Shown here: positions 1 through 9,629 of the stretch, in pieces
Layout: each line of letters opens with the position of its first letter
Numbering within the stretch: position 1 is the stretch's first letter
NCBI GenBank assembly: GCA_905221605.1
Contig: CAJNDS010002101.1
Coordinates: forward strand, 377,001 to 441,000
From: Symbiodinium natans
Taxonomy: Eukaryota > Sar > Dinophyceae > Suessiales > Symbiodiniaceae
Reading direction: 5' to 3'
Length of the DNA: 64,000 nt
Notes under the pieces: generated by a model
Told to the model about the DNA's origin: nothing
The model's input: the letters and a program-made list of their open reading frames with translations, nothing else
The model's database searches: none
Program-made: the position numbers and the translations under genes

Positions 1-94
1 GTTCTGAAGCACTAGAAAGACCACTTGTATACTATTTCTGAAAAGCACAATTAGCATAAGCACACTTAAAAATGCGTAGTTGTTGCCTCGTGAC

Positions 95-412
95 CGTGAA
101 GGCGAACCAAAAAGCCAAAATACCAAAACCAGAAAACCAAAAATACCAAAACCAAAAAAACAAAAAAAAACAAAAAAACCAAAAAAAACAAAACCAAAAA
201 AACCAAAAAAAACAAAAATACCAAAAAAAACAATTTTCCGGGACTCTTGGAGAAGCCTCATAGGGATTTCCTGAGAGTCCCGGAAAATTGGTTTGTTTGG
301 TATTTTTGGTTTTTTTGGTTTTGTTTTTTTGGTTTTTTTGGTTTTGTTTTTTTTGGTTTTTTTGGTCTTGGTTTTTTGGTTTTTTTGGTTTTGGTATTTT
401 TGGTTTTTCGAC
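95..412. repeat. Large inverted repeat of CCAAAAA-type microsatellite
   Basis: The left arm is about 140 bp of ACCAAAAA-like units and ends in CAATTTTCCGGGACTC. The right arm is its reverse complement and begins GAGTCCCGGAAAATTG. The loop is about 30 bp. The ORFs translated from it (Lys/Gln-rich one way, Phe-rich the other) are repeat artefacts. Confidence 0.8.
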
Positions 413-536
413 TGTCCCGTGTATGCGATTTTAGTTGTATTTTAGTCTACGCCCTAGGAAATACGCTATATTGCACACCGAGTTTGCTTGCAGTGCAGCT
501 GGGTGACTTGAGACAAGGCGAAAAAAGGGTAGGTCA

Positions 537-581
537 CTGGGGGGGGGGGGGGGGTACCATATATATATATATATATATATC
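537..581. repeat. Poly-G run followed by (AT)n
   Basis: About 17 G followed by a run of roughly 11 AT units. This abuts the donor side of the exon at 582-699. Confidence 0.9.
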
Positions 582-699
582 TGCCGAAACGCTGCACAGG
601 AAAAAAGAAGAGGTCCTCCAAATCCATGAACCTCAGGACGTGTTCCAAGTCCTGCCAGACGTCGCTTCGCAGTGTTGAGGGGGCGAGGACCCAAAACGC
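582..699 (-). CDS. Exon, unknown protein
   Basis: The minus strand reads AFWVLAPSTLRSDVWQDLEH and continues LRFMDLEDLFFFPVQRF. The acceptor is CCCCAG directly after CCCTAAA repeats. The donor is probably GA inside the AT run. Enters in phase 0. Product not recognised. Confidence 0.5.
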
Positions 700-775
700 C
701 TGGGGTTTAGGGTTTAGGGTTTACGGTTTAGGGTTTAGGGTGAAATTCGGGGGACTTCAAGTCTTACACAGGGCT

Positions 776-907
776 GCTTGGAGGTTCATGGGTACTTGTA
801 ACTCGAATCAGAAGTCCACTTAGAGACTCAGAGGACTACAGGGGGGGGTTGATCAGTACGGTTCTGATTGGGGGGTTATATTGCAAGTACCCTGAACCTC
901 CAAGTAG
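776..907. mobile_element. TIR element, family E
   Basis: The ends are CTTGGAGGTTCATGGGTACTT and its inverse (AAGTACCCTGAACCTCCAAG). Related copies lie at 26.73, 28.52 and 31.54 kb. It is non-coding and MITE-like. Confidence 0.6.
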
Positions 908-1003
908 AGGGTCATCTCGAGGAGTCAACCCGATATACCCTGAACCCCAACTTCGAGCCTGAAATGCGAAACCCTAAACCCGAAGCCCTATACCCTACCT
1001 CTG

Positions 1004-1018
1004 GAGGAGACCCAGAAA

Positions 1019-1062
<44 letters not shown>

Positions 1063-1130
1063 TTTTTAGGTATAAGTAGCTATAATGGGAACCCAGAAAC
1101 AAAAAAGTATTAAAGTATAGTACTCCAAAG
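1004..1130. mobile_element. TIR element, family C, with internal (AT)n
   Basis: It has the family C ends CCTACCTCTGGAG and GTATAGTACTCCAAAG. The core holds an (AC)n(AT)n expansion and then TTTTTAGGTATAAGTAGCTA, which other copies share. Confidence 0.65.
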
Positions 1131-1274
1131 CCCAGTATACCGTCAAGAGGCCACCAGGGGGCTCTTTTTTTGGGATGCTTGGAGCAAGGATGATTTATAG
1201 GGATCCCTGCTTCCTTTTTTCAGTGTTTAAAGAGGGCTTGCACCTCGGAGCTTCACAATCAAGACTTGAGGAGC

Positions 1275-1331
1275 CTGAGTGGTGAAAGTGCCACTGCTGC
1301 TCGTGTCCAAGTTGGCGAAGACCTCTCGAAC
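1275..1331 (-). CDS. Exon with EF-hand-like calcium-binding loop
   Basis: It reads VREVFANLDTSSSGTFTTQ, 19 codons, phase 0 to 0. F..LD.S.SG.FT fits the start of a canonical EF-hand loop: D at 1, S at 3 and 5, G at 6, hydrophobic at 8. Loop position 12 would fall in the next exon. The acceptor is GCCACAG and the donor is GC (CTCAG/gctcc). Confidence 0.6.
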
Positions 1332-1643
1332 CTGTGGCGCCGAGCGTTCAGGATTTAGGGTTTAGAATCCTAGGGGTTAGGGCTTAGGGTTTATGTGGTT
1401 TAGGTTTGCATAAGGAACAAAGGGAGGGTAAAGGGATCACATTCCCTGATAAAAGAACAGAAAGGGCTGATGAAGGCTTTGTTCGGGAGTATGGGCGTGT
1501 GCACCACCCTCCCTTACATCCCCAAAATTCCCAATGATGTGATTTTCAGTATACCCTCATCCTCCCAAACGCTGAAGTCTTTGCAAACATAGTTGCCTGT
1601 AGAGATCCTTAAACCCTAGCCCAAACCCCGAAAAGACGAGCAC

Positions 1644-1672
1644 CAGCAGAGGACCATGCCATGCAGACTCTG
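1644..1672 (-). CDS. Short exon, unknown
   Basis: It reads QSLHGMVLC with a GT donor (gtgctc) and acceptor CTGCAAG, phase 0 to 2. The short length makes it tentative. Confidence 0.35.
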
Positions 1673-1914
1673 CTTGCAGGAACAAGTCCAAAACCATCTT
1701 TCCCCTAAACCCTAAACCCTAAACCCTAAACCCTAAACCGGAGGGTTGAGGAATTGGGTAAACAACCTTAATTTGAGCCGGCGCACGGGCACTTCAGCTA
1801 CTTCGCCGACACCCCGACCACTTTATGGGGGGGGGGGGGGGTTCGAGCGCACACCCGCACTAGCGACAATTCCCAAACCCTAACTCCGTAAACCATAAAC
1901 CCCAAAACCCTCAA

Positions 1915-1993
1915 CTAAACCCTAAACCCTAAACCCTAAACCCTAAACCCTAAACCCTAAACCCTAAACCCTAAACCCTAAACCCTAAACCCT
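1915..1993. repeat. Interstitial CCCTAAA array
   Basis: About 11 near-perfect units lie directly left of the exon at 2003-2085. In transcript sense this is the 5' end of the following intron. Confidence 0.95.
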
Positions 1994-2002
1994 TCAAAGG
2001 GC

Positions 2003-2085
2003 CGCATGGAGGCTTGTGGCTGCCCCAGGCCCTGCCTTCAGGTTGTGGCTCTCCATCCAGTCGTCCATGGCCTCGCGAGCCGATG
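2003..2085 (-). CDS. Exon, unknown protein
   Basis: It reads SAREAMDDWMESHNLKAGPG and continues AATSLHA. Phase 1 to 0, matching the exit of 2423-2516. The acceptor is TTGCTTCAG and the donor is GC. Confidence 0.6.
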
Positions 2086-2422
2086 CTGAAGCAAAACTTG
2101 GGGAAACTAACTGGGGTTTAAGGTTTCTAGGGTTTAGGGTTTAGGGTTTTAGGATCTAGGGTTTAGGGTTTAGGGAAACATTATCATGGAGACCCAGCCC
2201 GGCTATCTTCTTGGCGAACTTGTGATTTGGGTTTCGGGCTTTAGGGTCTAGGGTTCCAAGCTCTCATGAAAGCTTCAATCACGAAACTTTCTTCCCATCC
2301 GCCCCACACCGATCCTCACAAATCCATGGCTCAGGGCTTAGGATTCAAGCTTTATGTGAGGGATTGTTACAAAGAATTTGTAGGGCTTCGTAGGCTTCAA
2401 ATTGTTGAGGCTTTGCTTAGGC

Positions 2423-2516
2423 CTTTTTGGGAGTTGGAGGCAAGGTCGAGACAGGGCCCCCCGGCGACGAGGATGTAGCAACTGCGCGTCTCGGTGTCGC
2501 TCATGGTCAGGGAGTC
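2423..2516 (-). CDS. Exon, unknown protein
   Basis: It reads DSLTMSDTETRSCYILVAGG and then PCLDLASNSQK. Phase 0 to 1, following 3275-3374. The donor is GC (AAAAG/gccta). Confidence 0.6.
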
Positions 2517-2748
2517 CTTCCATGGTGGGGCTTTTCGGACTCCGCGTCACCCCTCAGCCCTGTGACCCCTGAGTCCTAAATCCGAACTAAACCTTCAACA
2601 CCTAACTCCTATGCCCTAAACCCTAAACCCTAAACCCTAAACCCTAAACCCTAAACACCGGAGCCGGCCCGAAGCCTCAAAAAAAAAAAAAACTCAGCCC
2701 TCAACCCCCAAAAACCTGTGGGGAGAGCACGCCCCGAGGTCAAGCCTA

Positions 2749-2860
2749 CCCAGATCCTCCAAAACCCCTTAATTAAGGAATATACCCTTAATTCGGAAAA
2801 AATGATCCTTAGTATAAATAAGGGTATACTCCCTAAGAAAGGGTTTTGAAAAATCTGGGT
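2749..2860. mobile_element. TIR element, family B
   Basis: The ends are CCCAGATCCTCCAAAACCCC and GGGTTTTGAAAAATCTGGG. The palindromic core contains TTAATTAAGGAATATACCCT. Copies recur at 37.06, 48.55 and 57.78 kb. Confidence 0.65.
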
Positions 2861-3097
2861 ACATGGTGAGTTGGCAAAATCTTGGTCCCTTTTTTGCATC
2901 CGTGTGATACTACGGCCCCGAATATTTAGGGTGCCCAGCCAGAGACCTTCATTGTTTTAGAGAGCTGAACACATGGGGTATAGGGTTGATAATAGGGTTT
3001 CTAGGGTTTACAGGGCTATGGGGTTTATAGGGTTATGGGGTTATAGGCTTAGAGGTTGATAGGGTTTTAGGTTTATGGGGTTCTAGGGTTAGGGTTT

Positions 3098-3184
3098 AAG
3101 GTTTAGGGTTTAGGGTTTAGGGTTTAGGGTTTAGGGTTTAGGGCTTAGGGCTTAGGGTTTAGGGTTTAGGGTTTAGGGTTTAGG
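3098..3184. repeat. Interstitial TTTAGGG array
   Basis: About 12 units with TTTAGGG and CTTAGGG variants. Confidence 0.95.
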
Positions 3185-3274
3185 GTCTACAGGGGTTATA
3201 GCGTTTATCGGGTTTGGGGTCCCCCCAACATATCCCCCCCCCCCCCCCAAAAAAAACATATACCCCCCTAACAC

Positions 3275-3374
3275 GCGATACTTCTCATCACAGCCCCGAA
3301 CCCCTCGGCAGCCCTCGCATTTGTCGGTGTCTTTGAGTGCGTCAGAAAAGCGACCCTGCCCTGCCGGTTCCTTG
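3275..3374 (-). CDS. Exon with Cys-rich segment
   Basis: It reads KEPAGQGRFSDALKDTDKCE followed by GCRGVRGCDEKYR. Phase 2 to 0, with a GT donor (CGC/gtgtta). C..C...C spacing suggests a small metal site, but no family is assigned. A second frame is also open. Confidence 0.55.
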
Positions 3375-3584
3375 CTACAATCCTAAACTCTAAACCCTAA
3401 CCCTAAACCCGAAACCCTAAACCCTAAACCCTAAACCCACAATAAGCCCTAACTTCATAGGGTTCAGAAAAACCGGCTCCTAGGGCTGAGGGTAGTTTGG
3501 GTGGGCAGGGTTTCAAGGTTCATAGGAGTTCAGGGTTCTTAGGGATTTCAGGGTTCAGGGAGGGAGGTTCAAGGTTTCAACTAG

Positions 3585-3690
3585 GATGGCCCTTGAAACC
3601 CTTTGAAATACTTTCCTAAATATGATCCTCTTAAACACAATGAAGGAAAATGCAAAATATCCCAAGGGTCTACCTAGTCAAGATTCCAGG
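3585..3690. mobile_element. Element, family I
   Basis: It runs from GATGGCCCTTGAAACCCT to CCCAAGGGTCTACCTAGTC. Copies lie at 14.53, 29.55, 48.05 and 52.93 kb. Confidence 0.5.
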
Positions 3691-3772
3691 TTGTGAAGTT
3701 AGGGTTTAGGGTTTAGGGTTTAGGGTTTAAGGTTTAGGGTTTAGGGTTTAGGGTTTCGGGGTTTAGGGCCGC

Positions 3773-3830
3773 TGGTCCTTGCTCATCCACGCCAGGTGGC
3801 CTCCGGTTCACCGTCATGCGGGTGCAGGGG
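3773..3830 (-). CDS. Exon, unknown protein
   Basis: It reads PCTRMTVNRRPPGVDEQGP. The acceptor is CACCCCAG, with entry in phase 2. The donor position is uncertain. Confidence 0.5.
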
Positions 3831-4294
3831 CTGGGGTGGGGACTAAACCCTAAACCCTAAACCCTAAACGCTAAACCCTAAACCCTAAACCCGAAACCCG
3901 AAACCCTAAACCCTAAACCCTCATCCTCAACCCTAAACCCTGAACCCTAAACCCTGAACCCTTATATGATTTAAGGCATGGACCTTAATTAAGGGGTTTT
4001 GGAGTCTCTGCGAACCAGGGATCTGACAAACAACAGCTTGGCTCCGCAAGGTCCACGGAGCTAACACCTGAGCCTCGTAGCCCCATGGTTTATAGCCCAA
4101 TGGTTTAGGGTTTAGGGTTTAGGGTCTAGGGGTTAGAGTTTAGGGGGATACTCCTAAACCCCAGACCCTGCGCCCTACTAAGCCCCAAAGCCCCAGACCC
4201 TTCAGGTCCTGAAACACTCCGTACAGACAAGCCCTTCGTCATAATTAGAGTCTACTAAAGCCATCCGAACCCTAAATCTTCCAAGTCTCGTGCC

Positions 4295-4374
4295 CCGCCT
4301 TTGAGCCACCCTAAACCCTAAACCCTAAACCCTAAACCCTAAACCCTAAACCCTAAACTCCGCCTTTGAGCCAC
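4295..4374. repeat. CCCTAAA array between 15-bp direct repeats
   Basis: CCGCCTTTGAGCCAC occurs at 4295-4309 and again at 4360-4374, flanking about 50 bp of CCCTAAA units. The right copy is the 3' end of the exon at 4359-4421. Confidence 0.85.
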
Positions 4375-4421
4375 TTGTTGAGGTACAGAAACCCCTCCTC
4401 CTGCTTCATGGGTCGCCTCGG
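4359..4421 (-). CDS. Exon, unknown protein
   Basis: It reads PRRPMKQEEGFLYLNKWLKG plus G, 21 codons, phase 0 to 0. The donor GGCGGA/gtttag is the first base of the telomere-like array itself. Confidence 0.6.
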
Positions 4422-4882
4422 CTGCGACAGTCCCGATGGGCAACTGAGGGTCTGAATGGTTGAGGGTTTAGGGCGTGGTTAGGGTTTAGGGTTTAGGGTT
4501 TAGGCTTTAGGGTTTAGGGTTTAGAGTTTAGGGTTTAGGGTTTAGGGTTAAGGGCCCATACTTCAGAACCCTTTGAAGGAGGCAAGGGACCATGTTGAGG
4601 GCCCATGTAACTACCCTTAGATGCTGGGTTTTACACGAGTTTGGGCTTAGGGGTATAGACCCTAAAACTCTAAACCCTAAACCCTAAACCCTAAACCCTA
4701 AAACCCTAAAACCCTAAAACCCTAAACCCTAAACCCTTTCGGGCGTGTTACGTTTGCCACTGCGCCCTGAAGGCAAAGTTGGGGCTCAGGGTTTGTGTGG
4801 GGCGCCCCTACACTCGATGCCTAAACCCTAAACCCTAAACCCTAAACCCTAAACCCTATACCCTATACCCTATACCCTATAC

Positions 4883-5200
4883 CTTGAACAGTAGTGCAGC
4901 CGTCGCTTCTTGGGCAATCCTCCACAAGCACCGCGTTTGCAGCTTCTTCTCGCGGTGAACGTGAACAGCAAAGGATCCCATAGGCAATGGAGAATATGAG
5001 CCGCTTTCGTAGAGATCTGAAGAGCATGATGCTGTTGGTGAGTCAGCGGGACTGCAAACCGAGGAGTCCAAATCATCTCGGGGAGGACGTCGTGGTAGAG
5101 GTGGTCGATGGTGAGCAGCGTCCTGATGTCCAGATCACCATCGACGCTCACGCCGAGCGGGTGCGTTAAGAGACGATGCGCCCATTCCTTCAGTTCAAAC
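4883..5200 (-). CDS. Long exon with one-base frameshift
   Basis: The first part reads FELKEWAHRLLTHPLGVSVD, then DIRTLLTIDHLYHDVLPEMI and FAVPLTHQQHHALQIST. The second part, in another frame, reads EKKLQTRCLWRIAQEATAAL and ends LFK at donor AAG/gtatag. The frame change falls near 4960, with no room for an intron. The acceptor is CCTGCAG, entered in phase 2 as the exon at 5712-5768 predicts. Unrecognised but clearly protein-like. Confidence 0.6.
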
Positions 5201-5392
5201 CTGCAGGATCTTGAAGACCCGTTTAGACCCTTTAAACCCTAAACCATGTAGTTGCAGGGTCTTTATAGTTTGGGGTGGAGCCACCCCTGGAACCTCTAAA
5301 CCCTCTGAAAACCCTCTGGAAAGAACTGCGAAAACCCTCTGAACCCTGTAAGCCCTCTAAGCCCTCTAACTACTACCTTGCACCCATCCCCC

Positions 5393-5715
5393 TCAACCCT
5401 AAAACCCAAAACCCTAAACCCTCAACCCCTAACCCCTAAACCCCTGAACCCTAAACCCCTAAACCCTAAAACCCTAAACCCCTAAACCCTGAACCCCTAA
5501 ACCCTAAACCCCTAACCCCTAAACCCCTAAACCCTAAACCCCTAAAACCCTAAACCCCTAAACCCTAAAACCCTAAACCCCGAACCCTAAACCCTAAACC
5601 CTAAACCCCTAAACCCCTAAACCCTAAACCCTAAACCCCAAACCCCTAAACCCCTAAACCCCAAACCCTAAACCCTAAACCCCTAAACCCTAAACCCCTA
5701 AACCCGCAAACCCTA
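5393..5715. repeat. Degenerate CCCTAAA / CCCCTAAA array
   Basis: About 320 bp of mixed 7- and 8-base units (CCCTAAA, CCCCTAAA). This is more degenerate than most arrays here. Confidence 0.9.
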
Positions 5716-5768
5716 ATGCAGTCCCAGCATCTTCCGTGTCTTGTTTCGTGACCCCGCCGGCGGCGCCC
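5712..5768 (-). CDS. Exon, unknown protein
   Basis: It reads GAAGGVTKQDTEDAGTALG. Entry is in phase 2 in this frame. The acceptor is CTGCCAG and the donor GG/gtttgc. Confidence 0.45.
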
Positions 5769-6034
5769 CTGGCAGGGCATTGAAAGCTAGAAGGTTTATG
5801 GGGTTAGGGTTTAGGGTTTAGGGTTTAGGGTTTAGGGCTTAGGGCTTTGGGTTCAGGGTTTAGGGTTAGGGTTTAGGGCTTGGGATGTAGGGCTTTGGGC
5901 TTAGGGTAGTTGAAGGTGGTGCGAATTTAGATAGGAGCGTGTTCAATGACTCTGGATATGTTGTTCATGGTGTATTTAAACCCTAACCCCTAAAACCTAT
6001 TGTGCATGCCGATCGTTTCTATCTTTTTTTTCAC

Positions 6035-6214
6035 ATGCTGGTGTGATGGTGATGGTGGTGTTGGCGATGATGATGATGATGATGATGATGAAGAAGATGA
6101 TGGTGATGATGATGATGATGGTCCACAGGACACTACACCGTGCTGGCATATGAGGGGAATCATGCAATCGTGCTGGACGATGCGAAAACCGTAGTCCGTG
6201 CGGAACAACCAGAG
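6035..6214 (-). CDS. Exon with globular part and Ser-rich linker
   Basis: 60 codons, phase 0 to 0. It reads LWLFRTDYGFRIVQHDCMIP and LICQHGVVSCGP, then a run of about 20 Ser broken by Pro (TCA/TCT codons), ending PTPPSPSHQH. The acceptor is GCTCCAG and the donor CAT/gtgaaa. The Ser tract is an in-frame (ATC)n microsatellite. Confidence 0.65.
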
Positions 6215-6399
6215 CTGGAGCATGCATCATGTAACATGTACATCCTCCTTCTCTCCTCCGTCAGTGGAAGTGCGCAGCAGACAGTTTGAGACAACTGAGA
6301 GCATCCACGCTAGAACAACTTCTTTTTTAATCCAACTTTTGGGCTACGGCCTGCAAGGCGCTACGGCGCGAGGTTCCTGCCGAAAGGGCACTAGTGCTA

Positions 6400-6549
6400 G
6401 CTGCCTTGAGCAGCCGAGATGCAGAAGTCATCTTGAGGGGCGCTCGCTAGCTGGACCGTCTTTCGCACTCCCAGCTGCGTTGGAAGAAGATGGTGGCAGA
6501 AACCCTGACGACGACAGTGATGACGACGACGGCGATTACAACTGTTGTT
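6400..6549 (-). CDS. Coding-like exon, basic and His-rich
   Basis: It reads NNSCNRRRRHHCRRQGFCHH and then LLPTQLGVRKTVQLASAPQD, 50 codons before a TAG. Entry is in phase 0 after AG. The end is unresolved: it is either a donor before the stop or a true terminus. Confidence 0.45.
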
Positions 6550-6613
6550 CTGGTGACCCTAAACCCTAAACCCCAAACCCTAAGCCCTAAACACTAAACC
6601 CTAAACCCTAAAC

Positions 6614-6695
6614 CCTGTGAAGTGCCGGTCGTGCTGGCGAGGGTGGGCATGATTTCGATGCTGGTGGTGAGGACTCGACCATGAAAGTGGCGGTT
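6614..6695 (-). CDS. Exon, Pro/Ser-rich
   Basis: It reads TATFMVESSPPASKSCPPSP and then ARPALHR. Phase 2 to 0, with acceptor CCATCAG and donor AGG/gtttag. Confidence 0.6.
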
Positions 6696-6943
6696 CTGAT
6701 GGCCCTCAACGTTCGTCGTCCACCGCCTTCATCCAGGACCCACGGTGGGTAGGCCCTTGTTCCCCTGTTCAGGGTTCCGGTTCCCTTACAAGCCCGGTTT
6801 CCCTAAACCCTAAACCCTAAAAAGCCTAAAAACTCAAAAACCCTAAAAACCCCAAAAACCCTAAACCCTAAACCCTAAACTAGCTAAACCTTAAACCCTA
6901 AACCCTAGCGCAGGGGACTTCGCGGAGAATCATCTAGACCTAC

Positions 6944-6967
6944 GGCCCGATAGCAGCCCCAAAATTG
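6944..6967 (-). CDS. Short exon
   Basis: It reads HNFGAAIGP across the junction, with a strong donor (gtaggt). Phase 2 to 2, matching the exit of 7211-7242. Confidence 0.4.
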
Positions 6968-7210
6968 CTGGACCTAAACCCGGATTTTGGGGTTTAGGGT
7001 TTAGGGTTTGGGTTTAGGGTTTAGGGTTGAACATAGGACCCTGAGCAGGCCCTTAACTTACAGGGTTCAGGGTTTAGGGGTTAGGGCTACAAGGACCCAG
7101 AGTAGGCCCTTAGTCCCCTTTTTTTGGGCTTTAAACCAAAGGCACCCTTTGTATTCCTAGGATGGTGAGTTCGTAGCTCAGCACCAGCTGCATCGCCGTT
7201 ACTTTGCCAC

Positions 7211-7242
7211 TGTGCACTCAAGATGATCATCTGCCACCTTCG
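7211..7242 (-). CDS. Short exon
   Basis: It reads RRWQMIILSA, phase 0 to 2. The acceptor is TTGATAG and the donor GT. Confidence 0.4.
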
Positions 7243-7570
7243 CTATCAAACTTCAACCCTAAACCCCAAACCCCAAACCCCAAACCCTGCGCCGTCCCCC
7301 CCCTCCCCCGGGCTGCAAACCCCAAAAACCGCACACCAGGGCCAGCTTAAGGGTTAAGGGTTTAGGGATACAGCCACACCCCCAAACCGTGCACCCTGGA
7401 CCCTGAACCCCTAACCTCTAAATCCTAAACCCTACGTAAACCCTAACCTCTGAACCCGAAACCCTAAACCCCTAAACCCCTAAACCCCTAAACCCTAAAC
7501 CCTAAACCCTAAACCCTAAACCCCCGAACCCTGACTCCCTCCAAAGCCCCCTCAAGCCCTGATGGCCCAC

Positions 7571-7613
7571 CTTGGGTGGTCGGGTTGCTCGCTGTGGCAA
7601 GGCCACATTCGGC
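7571..7613 (-). CDS. Exon, unknown protein
   Basis: Two open frames: RPNVALPQRATRPPK (phase 2 to 0, agreeing with 7950-8022) or CRMWPCHSEQPDHP. The donor is GT (AAG/gtgggc). Confidence 0.45.
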
Positions 7614-7949
7614 CTGGTCTCAAGAGGGCTTGGGGTTTAGGGTTTAAGGGTGAAAGGTTTAGGGTTTAGGGTTTGGGGTTTGGGGTTTAGGGTTAAGGGT
7701 TTAGGGTTTAGGTCTTAAATAGGGTTAAGAATCCTTAAGAACCATCAACACACATACAAGATAAGAATCCATATATAACCCTTATAAGGAACAATATTAT
7801 GTTGTTTTGTTTTTTTGGGTTCTTAAGATACGGAACATTAAACCTTAAACCCTAAAGGCCCTAATCCCTAAACCCTAAACCCAAGACACTAAAGGCCCTA
7901 AACCCTAAACCCTAAACCAGAAACCCTAAACCCTAGACCCAAACCATTC

Positions 7950-8022
7950 CTTGATGAAGGGGTCTTGGGCGCTTTGTGGCTGCTGTCAGCGTGCAGCATG
8001 GTACTCGAACTTCCTCCGGAGC
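7950..8022 (-). CDS. Exon, Ser-rich
   Basis: It reads CSGGSSSTMLHADSSHKAPK and then TPSSR. Phase 1 to 2, following 8682-8745. The donor is GA. Confidence 0.5.
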
Positions 8023-8249
8023 CTGCTCCCACCGCCAAAAGTCACGAGGGTCAAATATCTCTTGTAGAGTTAGGGGTTGATGGGTTTAGGTTTAGGGTTA
8101 GGTTTAAAAGGCTCCTTAGGCAAACTAGTCTTGTAGAGTTTAGGGTTTATTGGTTGAGGTTGAGGCTTGACGGGCTCCTTGGATACTCTAAAGCTTCCAA
8201 AACACAGCCCCGGTATTGGGAAGGGTTGACCATCCCGCAACAAAAGGGG

Positions 8250-8351
8250 AAAAAAGGTTAGACTTGATTTTTCCTACTACATGATAATAAGACAACCCAA
8301 AAAGGTTAGACTTCATTATTCCTACTACATAATAATAAGACAACCCAAAAA
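8250..8351. repeat. Tandem duplication of a 49-bp unit
   Basis: The unit AAAAAGGTTAGACTTGATTT... through AAGACAACCC occurs twice. Related single copies sit at about 18.88 and 23.67 kb. Confidence 0.75.
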
Positions 8352-8681
8352 GTGCAACAAGAAACATGTCAGCTGTTGGCAAAGTAAGCTTGCAGAGAGG
8401 GCACCTGCAGAGTGTCTCAAGGGTTGAGGGCTTACGGGGCTTGGGACGTTTAGGCCTTACCGCAGGGCCTTTAATATGTTAACGTTTCCTTGTTTTTTTT
8501 TGTGTTTTCTTCTTTACCGGGGCTTGTAGGAGTTTAGGGGTTAGGGTTTAGGGGGTTTCGGGGAGTAGTGGTTTCGGGTTTATATTCGGGTTGAGGGTTT
8601 AGGGGCTTAGTGGTTTCAGGGCTTAGGGCAAGAGCGCGCGCATTCACCCGAATTCCCACTCGGAAGGCCCTCATGCGAAAC

Positions 8682-8745
8682 ATGCCAGCAGGTCGTCCTG
8701 GCCCGTTTCGAGGCTGTAAAGCCACTGAAGCGTCTGAAAGTCCAT
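8682..8745 (-). CDS. Exon, unknown protein
   Basis: It reads MDFQTLQWLYSLETGQDDLL plus A. Phase 0 to 1, following 9066-9102. The acceptor is TTGGCCAG and the donor GT (gtttcg). Confidence 0.6.
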
Positions 8746-9065
8746 CTGGCCAAGACATGTTAAGGGTCCAGGGTTTAAGGGCTTCCGGAGAACTGCTCCA
8801 GGCTTTCACTCGCCTACTTCTGAGGGAGGAAAGAGGCAAGGGAAACTGTAAGCCCCTTTCATAAGCCAGGTGCCTCGAACTCCTTGATGCTTGGGACTTT
8901 TGGGGTATTTCTTTGATACCCCATATAGAATAGGATCTCCTTAAGGGGCCCTTCAAAAAAGGGTACTCCTATTTTGGGAAATGCCCATAGAAGCTCTGGT
9001 TCTCGGAATCCGGGGTCTAGACTTGGCCTAGGGAAAAGAGAGCTTTATGCAGTTGGATGCCCAAC

Positions 9066-9102
9066 CGCGCGCTCGCCCTCTCCGCCGCGAGTCTGTGTCT
9101 TT
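9066..9102 (-). CDS. Short exon
   Basis: It reads QKTQTRGGEGERA across the junction, phase 2 to 0. The alternative frame RHRLAAERASAR is also open. Confidence 0.4.
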
Positions 9103-9308
9103 CTTCAAGTCCTTTCTTTTTTTTTTGGGAGGGGGTAGGGTTAGGGCTAATAGGGGCTGCATTCCAGGGATTGGGGAGATCGTTTAGCCAACCCCCCAGG
9201 GAAAATAGGGGCCAGATTGGGAGTGTAATAAGGGCACCCTAAAACCAAAACCCTAAACCTCTACACCTCAGTCACCTCAAACCCTATACCCCAAACCCTA
9301 AACCCTAC

Positions 9309-9352
9309 TGAGCATTCCAGATGGCCTTCAAGAGTTGCATCAACCCGAAACC
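9309..9352 (-). CDS. Exon, helical segment
   Basis: It reads LMQLLKAIWNAQ. The only AG available as acceptor in this frame lies in a TTTAG unit of the repeat. The donor is GT (gtaggg). It follows the exon at 9430-9512. Confidence 0.5.
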
Positions 9353-9429
9353 CTAAACCCTGTAGGGGGTATCGCACAACCCCAAACCCCAAACCCTGAA
9401 CACCTAAACCTAAATCCTAAACCCTTAAC

Positions 9430-9512
9430 CTGAAGGCGCCTTGTTCGGGAAGAGACCGAAGTCCGCGCAGAAGCGGACGAGGGCCATCAGGGACATGTGC
9501 CTCGTGGGCAAA
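9430..9512 (-). CDS. Exon, helical segment
   Basis: It reads LPTRHMSLMALVRFCADFGL and then FPNKAPS, 27 codons, phase 2 to 1. The acceptor is CTGCAG and the donor GT. The pattern resembles segments of alveolate ciliary or EF-hand proteins, but that is an impression only. Confidence 0.6.
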
Positions 9513-9629
9513 CTGCAGCTTGAGATTTATGAGCTGCTTACTTATTGTAGGGTTTAGGGTTTGGGGTTTAGGGTTTAGGGTTTAGGGTTTAGGGTTTAGG
9601 GTTTAGGGTTAGGGTTTGGGGTTTAAGGG

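Noticed and set aside
72-678. Overlapping ORFs of 60-143 codons
   Set aside because: They translate the CCAAAAA inverted repeat, the poly-G and the AT run. Composition is pure low complexity.
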